A DNA stretch of 64,000 bases from Spirochaetota bacterium. Its GTDB lineage: Bacteria; Spirochaetota; UBA4802; UBA5550. The DNA is taken from NCBI GenBank assembly GCA_017999915.1, contig JAGNKX010000006.1, forward strand, positions 1 through 64,000, written 5' to 3'. A program made the translations under genes and the position numbers. Below, piece by piece: positions 56,546 to 64,000 of this stretch; position 1 is the first letter of the stretch, and the number at the start of each line of letters is the position of its first letter. Below the pieces are notes generated by a model, which was not told the origin of the DNA, did no database searches, and saw only the letters and a program-made list of their open reading frames with translations.

Positions 56546-57874
56546 ATGCTAGACACGAACTCCAACAAGATATTCGTTCTCGACACCAACGTTGTTCTCT
56601 ATGATTACCGCTGCATCTACTCCTTTGAGGAGCACAATGTAGTCATCCCCATCACCCTCCTGGAAGAAATCGACAAGTTCAAGCGCGGCAACGAGATCAT
56701 CAATTACAACGCCCGGGAGTTCTCCCGGGAGCTTGACGCCATCATCGGCTACGACCTTCCGGGCACCGGCGTGCCCCTGGGCACCGGCGGGTTCCTCTTC
56801 GTGGAGACCAACGTCAAGATGGGGAGGGACCTGAAGGACATCTTCTGGGAGGACAGCTCCGACCACCGCATCCTATCCCTCGCCCACAACCTCTCCGGGC
56901 AGTACGGCAGGGACCGGGTCTTCCTGGTGTCGAAGGACATCAACCTGCGCATGAAGGCGAAGAGCATCGGTGTGCAGGCGGAGGACTACGAGACCGGCAA
57001 GGTCAAGGATATCGGCGAGCTCTACACCGGGAAGAACATGATAGAGAACGTCGAGCCGGGCCAGGTGGACCGGATCTACCGCGAGGGGGCCATTCCCGCC
57101 GGGGAGCTCCTGAACGGCCGGGACCCGATGCCGAACGAGTATTTCATCATACGGAACGGCACCAAGAGCGCCCTCACCTCGTACCAGAAGCATTCGGGCC
57201 TGCTCCACGTGGTCGAGAAGAAGAAGGCCTACGGCATCCATCCCCGCAACGCCGAGCAGACCTTCTCCCTGGACGCCCTCATGAACAACGACATCAAGCT
57301 CGTGACCCTGGCGGGCAAGTCCGGCACCGGCAAGACCCTGATGGCCCTGGCCGCGGCGCTGGAAAAGCGCAACAGCTACAAGCAGATACTCCTGGCGAGG
57401 CCCATCATCCCCCTGTCGAACCGCGACATCGGCTACCTTCCCGGCGATATCAGGAGCAAGCTCGATCCCTACATGCAGCCCCTCTTCGACAACCTCTCGG
57501 TGATCAAGAACCAGTTCGACGAGGACACCCAGGACTACCGCCGCATATCCGACATGGTGAACAACGAGAAGCTCCTCATCATGGCCCTGGCCTACATCCG
57601 GGGCCGGAGCCTCTCCAAGGTCTTCTTCATCGTGGACGAGGCCCAGAACCTGACGCCCCACGAGGTCAAGACCATCATAACCCGCGCCGGCGAGGGCACC
57701 AAGATCGTGTTCACCGGCGACCCCTACCAGATCGACACGCCCTACCTCGACTCCCGCTCCAATGGCCTCACCTACCTCATCGACAAGATGAAGGGCCAGG
57801 AGATTTACGCCCATGTGACCCTGGAGAAGGGGGAGCGCTCCCAACTCGCGGAGATCGCCAGCGATCTGCTCTAA
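56546..57874 (+). CDS. PIN domain - PhoH ATPase (442 aa)
   Basis: N-terminal PIN nuclease domain (about 1-150) with acidic active-site residues in [19 protein letters not shown], and EDSSDHRIL. The C-terminal PhoH-type P-loop ATPase (about 210-440) has Walker [29 protein letters not shown], Walker [12 protein letters not shown] and FTGDPYQID. The PhoH2-like fusion is regarded as an RNA-unwinding ribonuclease. Full length. Proximity to phosphate genes is probably coincidental despite the name (E. coli phoH is phosphate-starvation inducible); I see no Pho box here. Confidence 0.93.
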   Translation: MLDTNSNKIFVLDTNVVLYDYRCIYSFEEHNVVIPITLLEEIDKFKRGNEIINYNAREFSRELDAIIGYDLPGTGVPLGTGGFLFVETNVKMGRDLKDIFWEDSSDHRILSLAHNLSGQYGRDRVFLVSKDINLRMKAKSIGVQAEDYETGKVKDIGELYTGKNMIENVEPGQVDRIYREGAIPAGELLNGRDPMPNEYFIIRNGTKSALTSYQKHSGLLHVVEKKKAYGIHPRNAEQTFSLDALMNNDIKLVTLAGKSGTGKTLMALAAALEKRNSYKQILLARPIIPLSNRDIGYLPGDIRSKLDPYMQPLFDNLSVIKNQFDEDTQDYRRISDMVNNEKLLIMALAYIRGRSLSKVFFIVDEAQNLTPHEVKTIITRAGEGTKIVFTGDPYQIDTPYLDSRSNGLTYLIDKMKGQEIYAHVTLEKGERSQLAEIASDLL

Positions 57875-57947
57875 ATTTTTTGCTTGCCGAAGCCGTCCTG
57901 CAATGCCATATTTAATGGTGATACCTGTCGCAGTCAAGGGAGGCCCC

Positions 57948-59696
57948 ATGAAAAAACGCCATGCCATAGTCTCGTTGATCCTTATCGCCGCAATACTCTT
58001 TGTCGCTCCCGCCTCCCAAACGGTGGCGAAAGATACTGACAGGGGCCGCGTGCCGGGCTGGAGCCTCGTCGATGAAAAGGGAATACGGACCTTCGGCGAG
58101 GGCAGGATGGAAACCCGCGAGGGAATTCCCTTCGTGAAGCTCAGCGGCTCGCCCTATGAAATGGGCTACCAGTACGGGGCCCTGCTGAAGAATGAGATCC
58201 ACCGGTCCTACGGCGAAATGCAGAAGACGATCGACGCCTTTTTCACCCTTGTGCCCCCGATCCTCCGGCCCCTGGCGCGGCTGATGTACAACATCCAGGC
58301 CTCGAAAAAAGGGAAGGCCATTCCGGAGCGCTACCGGGAGGAGCTCAGGGGATTCGCTGACGCCACGGGCCTTGACTATGACTACATCATCCGCATCATT
58401 TTCTCCGCCGATATCGTGGGCGCCCTGGGGTGCAGCTCCGTCATCGTCAACAATGACGGGAACCTGATCCACGGCAGGAACCTGGATTATACGCCGTCGA
58501 ACCTGGGGCGGTATCCCCTTATCATGGAAATGAGTCCCCTGGGCAAGCGGTCGTACACCATATTGAGCATCATGGGATATCTTCCCGCACTGAGCGGCAT
58601 GAGCGACGCGGGGATTGCGATCACCCTGAACATCAGCTTCCTGACGGAAGAGGTCAAGAACCCCGGGGTACCCGTCGGGTACAAGGCCCGGGAGGTGCTG
58701 GAAGACGCGGCGACCCTGGCCGACGTCGACAGGCTGCTGAAAGGATACGTGTGCGACGGCGGATGGTTCTTCACCATCAGCAGCGCCTCGGAGAAGACCG
58801 GCGCCATCTATGAGATGGCCGGGGCCGAGATAAGGAAAAATCCGCTGACGTCGAACTTTGTCTTCGTGGAGAACAGGTACCTCCACGACGAGCTGAACCG
58901 CCGCTACAAGCAGATAGAGGAGGCCGCCGGGGATTACAACGAGAACAGGATATGCCGCGTTACGGAGCTGGCCCCGAAGGTGAAGAGCGTCGATGACATG
59001 GCGGCGCTGCTGGGCAATACCGATTACTACTCCCATAAGAACGCCTACGGCAAGTTCACCGTCAACAACTACGAGACCGTGCAGTCCATGGTGCTCCTGC
59101 CCGGGTCAGGCGACATCTATTTCAGCACGGCCCCGATGTACGCGGCCTTCGCCCGCATGATACGGTACAACAGGAACACCGGGAAGGTGTCGGTGTTCCG
59201 GGAGGCCGATCCCCGCATCAACGACCCGGCGATAAAGGGCCTCCTCGCCTCGGCCGATCTCTTTTATGTCGATCCGGACAGGGCCCTCAGGGAGATAAGC
59301 CCGGACAATGCCAACCTGCTCCAGATATCCTTCGCCTACCGGCTCTGGAGCTTTGATGAAGACCTGTACAAGCTTGAGACTCTCATCCCGTCCATGGACC
59401 GATGGCTGGCGGTGTACCCGGACGACGCGAGCCTCTACCGGATCAAGGGCCACGCCCTCCTTGAGACGAAGCGGTATGACAGGGCCATCGAGACCCTTGA
59501 GGCGGGGCTGAAATCGGCCATAGCCGCTCCGGCGGACCTGATGTATATCCATGCCCTGCTGGCCAAAGCCTATAAGAAAGCGGACCAGAAAGAAAAGGCG
59601 TCGCTCCACGCCGGCGCCGCCCTTGACATGATGGCGAAATATCAGCTCAACAGCGACCAGAAGAAACTGAAGCGAGAGTTGAAGTGGATCAGGTAG
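57948..59696 (+). CDS. Exported C45 / acyltransferase-type Ntn hydrolase with C-terminal TPR (582 aa)
   Basis: Signal peptide 1-27 (ending TVAK). The catalytic domain (about 60-400) resembles the acyl-CoA:6-aminopenicillanate acyltransferase / acid-ceramidase-like family: GSPYEMGYQYGALLK, then a predicted N-terminal nucleophile Cys162 in GALGCSSVIVNNDGNLIHGRNLDY. The Cys becomes N-terminal by self-cleavage in known members. The last 130 residues are TPR-like (LYRIKGHALLETKRYDRAIETLEAGL). Should hydrolyse an amide or N-acyl lipid in the periplasm. AAGGGAGG before the ATG. Followed by two small lipoprotein genes on the same strand. Confidence 0.85.
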   Translation: MKKRHAIVSLILIAAILFVAPASQTVAKDTDRGRVPGWSLVDEKGIRTFGEGRMETREGIPFVKLSGSPYEMGYQYGALLKNEIHRSYGEMQKTIDAFFTLVPPILRPLARLMYNIQASKKGKAIPERYREELRGFADATGLDYDYIIRIIFSADIVGALGCSSVIVNNDGNLIHGRNLDYTPSNLGRYPLIMEMSPLGKRSYTILSIMGYLPALSGMSDAGIAITLNISFLTEEVKNPGVPVGYKAREVLEDAATLADVDRLLKGYVCDGGWFFTISSASEKTGAIYEMAGAEIRKNPLTSNFVFVENRYLHDELNRRYKQIEEAAGDYNENRICRVTELAPKVKSVDDMAALLGNTDYYSHKNAYGKFTVNNYETVQSMVLLPGSGDIYFSTAPMYAAFARMIRYNRNTGKVSVFREADPRINDPAIKGLLASADLFYVDPDRALREISPDNANLLQISFAYRLWSFDEDLYKLETLIPSMDRWLAVYPDDASLYRIKGHALLETKRYDRAIETLEAGLKSAIAAPADLMYIHALLAKAYKKADQKEKASLHAGAALDMMAKYQLNSDQKKLKRELKWIR

Positions 59697-59752
59697 GATC
59701 GGGGCCCCGGGACCGGATGGCGCCATGACACTGTTAAGGAGGAGTGACGATA

Positions 59753-60196
59753 ATGAAAAAGACAATCGTATCAGTAGCGGTTATGATCGCGGCCGCCTTG
59801 CTTTCGGGCTGTTCCGAGGGGTACACCGGAAAGGACGGGGCCGCGCTCAAAGAATACATGGAGCCGGCGAAGCTGAAGGAGCTGACGGAAAAGCCGAGGA
59901 AGGATATCTGGATCATTGATGTGAGGCCCGCCGAGGCCTACCGCAAAGGCCACATTCCCACGGCAAAGAGCTTTCCGTCGGGAGAGATCATGGATCGTCT
60001 CAACGAAATCCCCAAAACGCAGAATATCATCATGTACTGCGAAACCGGCGGCAGGGCCCAGATGGTTCTCAAGAAGCTTGAGAAGGCCGGCTACACCCGC
60101 TTCATCAACTGGGGCGGCGGTTACCGCTATTTCGATCGTTTCGGATCGATGACCGAAGAGCCGAAGGCCGATAAAAAGAAGCCTGATAAAAAATAG
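59753..60196 (+). CDS. Rhodanese-domain lipoprotein (147 aa)
   Basis: Lipobox signal (MKKTIVSVAVMIAAALLSGC) and a single rhodanese domain: IWIIDVRPAEAYRKGHIPTAKSFPSGE, with active-site loop CETGGRA (Cys near 100) and FINWGGGYRYF. It can carry a persulfide and transfer sulfur or act as a redox switch in the periplasm. Lys-rich tail. AAGGAGGAG precedes the ATG at 59753; an in-frame GTG at 59744 is too near it. It follows the Ntn hydrolase and is 13 bp ahead of another lipoprotein gene, so probably an operon. Confidence 0.87.
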   Translation: MKKTIVSVAVMIAAALLSGCSEGYTGKDGAALKEYMEPAKLKELTEKPRKDIWIIDVRPAEAYRKGHIPTAKSFPSGEIMDRLNEIPKTQNIIMYCETGGRAQMVLKKLEKAGYTRFINWGGGYRYFDRFGSMTEEPKADKKKPDKK

Positions 60197-60208
60197 AGGA
60201 AGGTCCAG

Positions 60209-60694
60209 ATGAGACGGATACGCCAACTGGCCGTGATAATGCTCCCGATCATGGTCCTGGCATACTGCGGCAAAGGGATACGGGAGGTCGGCCCGGCCGA
60301 CGCGAAGAAGAAGATCATGATAGCGACCCTGTCGAGCGAATACAAGGACCGGGTCGCCAGGGGCCTGGAGGAGCGCTACAGGGAAAGCTGCCGCGTTTCC
60401 ATGGTGCCCATAGAAAAGATCGATTCGGTGGAATACAAAAAATACGACGCCCTTGTGATCGTGGACGCGCTCCTGGCGTGGCAGATGTTCAACGCCCGGA
60501 CGCGGTGGTTCATCGGCAGGGTGAAGGAGCCCGAGGAAAAGAAGAAGATCGTGCTCTTCTTCACGGCCGGGAAGCCGAAAAATCCTTACAGTGTCATGGG
60601 AGTCGACTGCGTCACCGGCGCGTCGGAGATGAGCGCCGAGGCCGAGGCGGTGAGGAAGCTTTCGGAGAGGATAGACGCTATCCTGAATCGGTAA
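60209..60694 (+). CDS. Small lipoprotein, flavodoxin-like fold suspected (161 aa)
   Basis: Signal with lipobox MVLAYC (Cys near 20). The mature part alternates strand and helix (KIMIATLSSEYKDRVARGLEERY, YDALVIVDALLAW, KIVLFFTAGKP, SEMSAEAEAVRKLSERI) as in a flavodoxin-like alpha/beta domain, but the FMN-binding phosphate loop is not clear (TLSSE). Two Cys in the mature chain (RESCRV, GVDCVTG). Unrecognised family. 13 bp after the rhodanese gene, with which it may cooperate in periplasmic thiol chemistry (inference). Confidence 0.7.
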   Translation: MRRIRQLAVIMLPIMVLAYCGKGIREVGPADAKKKIMIATLSSEYKDRVARGLEERYRESCRVSMVPIEKIDSVEYKKYDALVIVDALLAWQMFNARTRWFIGRVKEPEEKKKIVLFFTAGKPKNPYSVMGVDCVTGASEMSAEAEAVRKLSERIDAILNR

Positions 60695-60776
60695 GGTTGG
60701 TCCGCAGTGCGGATCAACAGTGTTTGAAAAAATTAATTTTTATCCCCGCGTCAATTCATCGGATTGTTAGAGGATC

Positions 60777-61628
60777 CTACTTCATCCTTGCGAGGAGCTC
60801 CTTCTTCCATTTTGAAATATCGTCGAATCTCTGCTGGTCATAGCGCTCCATCAGGGAAACGCCTGCCTTCAGGGTGTTGATCTTCCTGATGACGTCGGGG
60901 CGGTCCTGACGATAACGTTCATACCGCTTATCGAGCTTTCCGGAAAGGATGACATGGGTTTTCTTCAATGGTTCCATTTCCTTTTTGTTTAACGTTACAA
61001 GGAGGTACACCAGGGGCTGGTTGATCTTCATCCAGTAGAGCATATAGTATGACTTGTTCATGGCAGTGACCGACTCCGGCGATTTCCTGTAGAGCTGCAG
61101 CAGCTCCGCCTTGTCGTTGAGAGCCATTTCCCCGGATGCCGGCATGCGCACCGCGTTCACCAGGATCTGGCGCCCCGTTGCCACGTCGATCACCCTTGTT
61201 TCGATGGTCACCATGGCCGCGTCATGGACGATGGTGCCGTAGATGATGGCGTCGATCGGGAGGCCTCCCCCGCTCTTGCGGACAGCGTCGATATCGTACA
61301 TGGTGGCATGCTCAATTGCGCTGTTTTTCATCATCGCGTCCAGCCTGGCCAGCGGAACCAGGGTAAGGCCTCCCTTGGCGGCAAGGTAATCGGTCAGCTT
61401 CCCGGACAGGCGCCTGCCCGCGTCAACGATACGCCAGTCCAGGGTGGTGAAATAGAATACGCCGATCCTTTTGCGCGCCAGGAGCACCTTGTGAAAACGG
61501 ATGTCGTCTCCCAGCCTGGCGATGGCCGCGTCCTCGCTTCCCACAACGGCCGCCGGCCTGGTGAGAGACGCGCAGGAGGACAGGGACAGGGCAAGCACAA
61601 TGAATATGATTACAGGGGTGTGTCTCAT
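60777..61628 (-). CDS. Lipoprotein of unknown function, FlgO/CsgG-like N-domain (283 aa)
   Basis: Lipobox signal MRHTPVIIFIVLALSLSSC. Residues 50-150 (KRIGVFYFTTLDWRIVDAGRRLSGKLTDYLA, LTLVPLARLD, IDAIIYGTIVHD, VIDVATGRQI) have the pattern of FlgO- and CsgG-like domains, which bind peptidoglycan or form secretion pores at the outer membrane. The C-terminal third is helical and basic. Isolated gene, convergent with the small lipoprotein. Assignment to a family is tentative. Confidence 0.7.
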   Translation of the reverse strand: MRHTPVIIFIVLALSLSSCASLTRPAAVVGSEDAAIARLGDDIRFHKVLLARKRIGVFYFTTLDWRIVDAGRRLSGKLTDYLAAKGGLTLVPLARLDAMMKNSAIEHATMYDIDAVRKSGGGLPIDAIIYGTIVHDAAMVTIETRVIDVATGRQILVNAVRMPASGEMALNDKAELLQLYRKSPESVTAMNKSYYMLYWMKINQPLVYLLVTLNKKEMEPLKKTHVILSGKLDKRYERYRQDRPDVIRKINTLKAGVSLMERYDQQRFDDISKWKKELLARMK

Positions 61629-61858
61629 TTCCTAACAACCTCGATCAATGCGTTATGCAATATGTTTCTTGATTAAAACCAAGTATGAATTGAATCAAAA
61701 AATCTGTCAATAATGATTGTGTGCCGCCGTCGGAGCAAAGGTTACATTTTAATTACTATCCTGCCGGATCAAGGCGGCTGGCGGGGTGACGGCGAGGGAT
61801 GGCCGGTGATCCTTGCTGCGCCTATGGGCTGATGAGTTGTACCGGGAGTAAGAGACTG

Positions 61859-62848
61859 TCAGAACAGTATGCCGCATGCATAATAGACAAGGGCGGAAAT
61901 AACGGCTGCCGCCGGTATGGTCATTATCCAGGCCCACACGATCTGGCCGGCCACGCCCCACCGCACCGCGGTCAGGCGCTTCAGGGAGCCGACCCCCATG
62001 ATGGCGCCGGTTATGGTGTGGGTGGTGCTCACCGGGATGCCGAGAAAGGACGCGAGGAAAAGGGTGCCGGCAGCGCTCGTCTCCGCGCAGAAGCCGTCCA
62101 CCGGCTTGAGCTTGGCCACGCGCTGCCCCATGGTCTTCACGATCCTCCATCCGCCGAACATGGTGCCCAGGGCGATGGCGCCGTGGCAGGAAAGGACCAC
62201 CCAGAGGGGAATGTGAAACTCACCCTTGAGAAAGCCGGAGCTGAAGAGGAGGCCGGCAATGATACCCATGGTCTTCTGCGCGTCGTTGCCGCCGTGGCCC
62301 AGGCTGTAGAGCGCGGCCGATAGGAGCTGGCCCTTCCTGAAGAGGTGGTCCACCTGGCCCGGGGCCTTGTTCCAGAAGACGCGGTATACGATGGTACCGA
62401 TCAGCAGACCGAGGGTCAGTCCGAGGATCGGCGAAACGAAGATGAAAATCACGGTCTTGACAATTCCCTTCCATACAAGGGCGGTGGTGCCGGCCTTTAC
62501 CAGGGCTGCGCCGATAAGGCCCCCCATGAGGGCGTGGGAGGAACTGGTGGGAAGCCCGAAATACCAGGTTATGAGGTCCCAGGTGATGGCGCCTGCCAGG
62601 GTGGCCAGTATGATCTCATTGTCCATGATGTTGATGTCGATGATGCCCTTGCCGATGGTGCCGGCCACGTGGAGGCCGAAAAAGAGGAAGGCAATGAAGT
62701 TGAAGAAGGCTGCCCACATCACGGCGTACCGGGGAGAGAGAACCCGTGTCGACACGACGGTGGCGATGGAGTTGGCTGAATCATGGAATCCATTGATGAA
62801 ATCAAAGGCGAGGGCGAGAAATATTAAAAATATTATATAAATATCCAT
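61859..62848 (-). CDS. PiT-family phosphate transporter, second copy (329 aa)
   Basis: Very close paralogue of the product of 51345-52343 across its whole length (FDFINGFHDSANSIATVVSTRVLSPRYAVMWAAF; GGNDAQKTMGIIAGLLF). No DUF47 gene accompanies it. AGGA lies seven bases before the ATG. Four phased Pho boxes are found 95-133 bp upstream, which the first copy lacks. The pair probably provides a constitutive and a starvation-induced form; this is inferred from the promoters. Confidence 0.93.
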   Translation of the reverse strand: MDIYIIFLIFLALAFDFINGFHDSANSIATVVSTRVLSPRYAVMWAAFFNFIAFLFFGLHVAGTIGKGIIDINIMDNEIILATLAGAITWDLITWYFGLPTSSSHALMGGLIGAALVKAGTTALVWKGIVKTVIFIFVSPILGLTLGLLIGTIVYRVFWNKAPGQVDHLFRKGQLLSAALYSLGHGGNDAQKTMGIIAGLLFSSGFLKGEFHIPLWVVLSCHGAIALGTMFGGWRIVKTMGQRVAKLKPVDGFCAETSAAGTLFLASFLGIPVSTTHTITGAIMGVGSLKRLTAVRWGVAGQIVWAWIMTIPAAAVISALVYYACGILF

Positions 62849-62942
62849 TGCGTAATCCTGGGTATTGATGCAGTATTGGGATTGATGATCATCGATTTCA
62901 AAGAATTCATGTATTCTGAATAATATACTAATTCTAAAAAAT

Positions 62943-62981
62943 TGTTAAGAAATTATAAAGATTCTGTTAATAATAAGTGAA
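62943..62981 (-). promoter_or_regulatory. Pho box (four phased repeats) upstream of the second pit
   Basis: Minus-strand hexamers TTCACT (62976-62981), TTAACA (62965-62970), TTTATA (62954-62959) and TTAACA (62943-62948) are 11 bp apart; three are exact and one has a single mismatch. It shares an identical 18-bp core with the pstC box. Confidence 0.72.
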
Positions 62982-63061
62982 TATGGAGCTGCGGATTGAT
63001 CGCAGCTCGCGCAAAACCTTATGCGACACGATGCCCCCGTAGCGTGCTGCCGGATATTGTG

Positions 63062-63451
63062 TCAGGATAAGACTATTCCTGTTACTTTGCGGGCAATGAT
63101 GAGAATGATGATTATCCAGAGTAGGATGATCACTGCCGCGAACTTCCAGTTCTTTTTCAGAGTGACGGGGCGCTCCCCGGCCTTCCGGCGGCATTCCTCC
63201 ATAACATCGGCCGGGATGAGCCGCACCGACAGGGCAATGAGGAGCGGAATGATAATGAGGTCGTCCAGGTATCCGATGACGGGAATGAAATCCGGTACCA
63301 GGTCCACCGGGCTCATGGCGTACCCGAGGGTGAAAAGAATGATGAGGCGCGGCGCCAGGCCTGTCCGGGGATGCTGATAGGCGTAATAGATGGCTGATAG
63401 CTCCTTTTTCAAAGCCGCGGCTTTCCGCTTCAATGAGGACGTGAGGGACAT
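63062..63451 (-). CDS. YkvA / DUF1232 membrane protein (129 aa)
   Basis: Small protein with two membrane segments around the DUF1232 signature LFTLGYAMSPVDLVPDFIPVIGYLDDLIIIPLLI (about 50-85), and a third C-terminal helix (FAAVIILLWIIIILIIARKV). The basic N-terminus is predicted to be cytosolic. The family is widespread and without established function. Usual length. Monocistronic. Confidence 0.88.
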   Translation of the reverse strand: MSLTSSLKRKAAALKKELSAIYYAYQHPRTGLAPRLIILFTLGYAMSPVDLVPDFIPVIGYLDDLIIIPLLIALSVRLIPADVMEECRRKAGERPVTLKKNWKFAAVIILLWIIIILIIARKVTGIVLS

Positions 63452-63564
63452 AGCGGAAGGATTATCTGATTTTGAAATACGTCAAGTATACTTTTGAATT
63501 TTCAATTATTTGATAGATAATGCCCATGTTTTGAATACTTTTGACCCCTCATCCCCGGCCCGCG

Positions 63565-63770
63565 TTCTCAGGATGAGGTTGATGCAAACGCAGCCACAGG
63601 ATGTGGCGAAGGCGTTTGCCTTCTCCCATTGAAAATTGGAAAAAGGAGAAGGGGATTTAGGAAAGGAACCCTCTCTTTTTTCCCTGGCTTAATGGGAGAG
63701 GGCGCGCCGGCTTGTCCCGCTTGCACTGAGCTTTGTCGAAGTGAGCCGTGTTGAGGGGAAGATGTGATAC
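63565..63770. repeat. Non-coding hairpin repeats near the right edge
   Basis: CTCA-GGA-TGAG (63567-63577), then a nested stem: GCAAACGC (63584-63591) with GCGTTTGC (63612-63619) around GCCACA-GGA-TGTGGC (63593-63607). Then a GAGAAGGGG / CTCTC-type stretch, and CACTGAGCTTTGTCGAAGTG near 63724, a very common dispersed repeat of environmental genomes. No gene between 63452 and 63845. Confidence 0.6.
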
Positions 63771-63790
63771 ACATTTATATCAAACGTTTA

Positions 63791-63817
63791 TTGACAAATA
63801 AAAGCGGAAATTGTAAT
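63791..63817 (+). promoter_or_regulatory. Possible promoter of the right-edge gene
   Basis: TTGACA at 63791-63796, with TGTAAT 15 bp downstream or TAATGT at 17 bp. The -35 is perfect, the -10 imperfect. The start codon is at 63846. Confidence 0.35.
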
Positions 63818-63845
63818 GTGTGAAAAAATCGCGATTTGACCATAT

Positions 63846-64000
63846 ATGAAACTATTGCCTGCTCTATTCAGAAAAAAGTATCCCATAATAGTGCCCCAGA
63901 CCCGTCACTCCATGTCCCGGAAGCACATCGAGCGGAACGTCCTTGACATCATGCAGCGCCTGAAGGGCAACGGCTACGATGCCTTCCTGGTGGGCGGATG
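63846..64000 (+). CDS. Poly(A) polymerase / CCA-adding enzyme, 5' part only
   Basis: The first 51 codons are present and the frame is open at the edge. The segment VPQTRHSMSRKHIERNVLDIM followed by LKGNGYDAFLVGG is the start of the class II nucleotidyltransferase domain of PcnB-type poly(A) polymerases; the RHxxSRK-like N-terminus favours PcnB over tRNA CCA enzymes. The catalytic GGxVRD is just being reached where the window stops. No clear ribosome site before the ATG at 63846, so a different start is possible. Confidence 0.8.
   Translation, partial: MKLLPALFRKKYPIIVPQTRHSMSRKHIERNVLDIMQRLKGNGYDAFLVGG

Overview
The window looks like chromosomal DNA of a GC-rich, double-membraned (Gram-negative type) bacterium. 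Outer-membrane barrels, lipoproteins, a periplasmic phosphate-binding protein and Lys-rich secreted peptides support this. Several architectures would suit an environmental spirochaete (Spirochaetota): AraC regulators with a membrane N-half, FecR-domain proteins, a giant pseudokinase/AAA/GAF/LytS fusion, and a 7TMR-DISM/SpoIIE phosphatase. That assignment is inferred from gene style, not from a marker gene, and is tentative. I found no tRNA, rRNA or CRISPR array.

Layout. 0-4.2 kb: AT-rich accessory block with a type IIG restriction-modification enzyme and two small genes read leftward, plus the start of another gene whose Shine-Dalgarno sits in a hairpin. 4.2-4.9 kb: non-coding mosaic of hairpin repeats. 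4.9-14.1 kb: mixed single genes (MazG-like, thioesterase, chemotaxis receptor, PAP2, ORF6N, MFS) and a tandem pair of unknown paralogues. 14.2-20.4 kb: a LytTR regulator and a 1677-residue sensor, divergent from a structured, ORF-poor transcript. A 15-bp direct repeat with a 20-bp period lies between the two promoters. 20.7-26.4 kb: ECF sigma factor with a membrane anti-sigma/FecR protein, two Lys-rich exported peptides, a barrel protein, a second FecR protein and an AraC regulator. 26.5-32.3 kb: a co-directional set (SDR, SCP2-like, ThDP enzyme, alcohol dehydrogenase, cyclopropane-synthase-like methyltransferase) that may make or modify a lipid. 34.7-38.8 kb: TPP riboswitch and thiM-thiE-thiC-thiL, followed by a 60-residue protein with eight cysteines. 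38.9-44 kb: methyltransferase, amidohydrolase, and a TetR / Fe-S / DUF6125-like operon. 44-63 kb: a phosphate-acquisition region with a porin, pstS, pstB-phoU-phoB-phoR, pit plus its DUF47 partner, pstC-pstA and a second pit, with a PIN-PhoH ATPase and several exported proteins between them. The right edge cuts a poly(A) polymerase / CCA-adding enzyme gene.

Three regulatory layers can be read from the bases. (1) Five promoters in the phosphate region carry 3-4 copies of TT(A/C/T)A(C/T)A on an 11-bp period, as expected for PhoB/PhoP boxes, so the porin, pstS, pstB-phoUBR, pstCA and the second pit probably form one Pho regulon. (2) The LytTR system has a plausible direct-repeat site placed to activate both itself and the divergent non-coding transcript. 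(3) Intergenic hairpins with a GGA loop, often closed by ACA/TGT, recur through the window. They resemble the known high-affinity RNA target of CsrA and may be decoy or 3'-end elements. Two related MITE-like elements and one unrelated one separate regulatory regions from genes, one of them lying between the TPP riboswitch and thiM.
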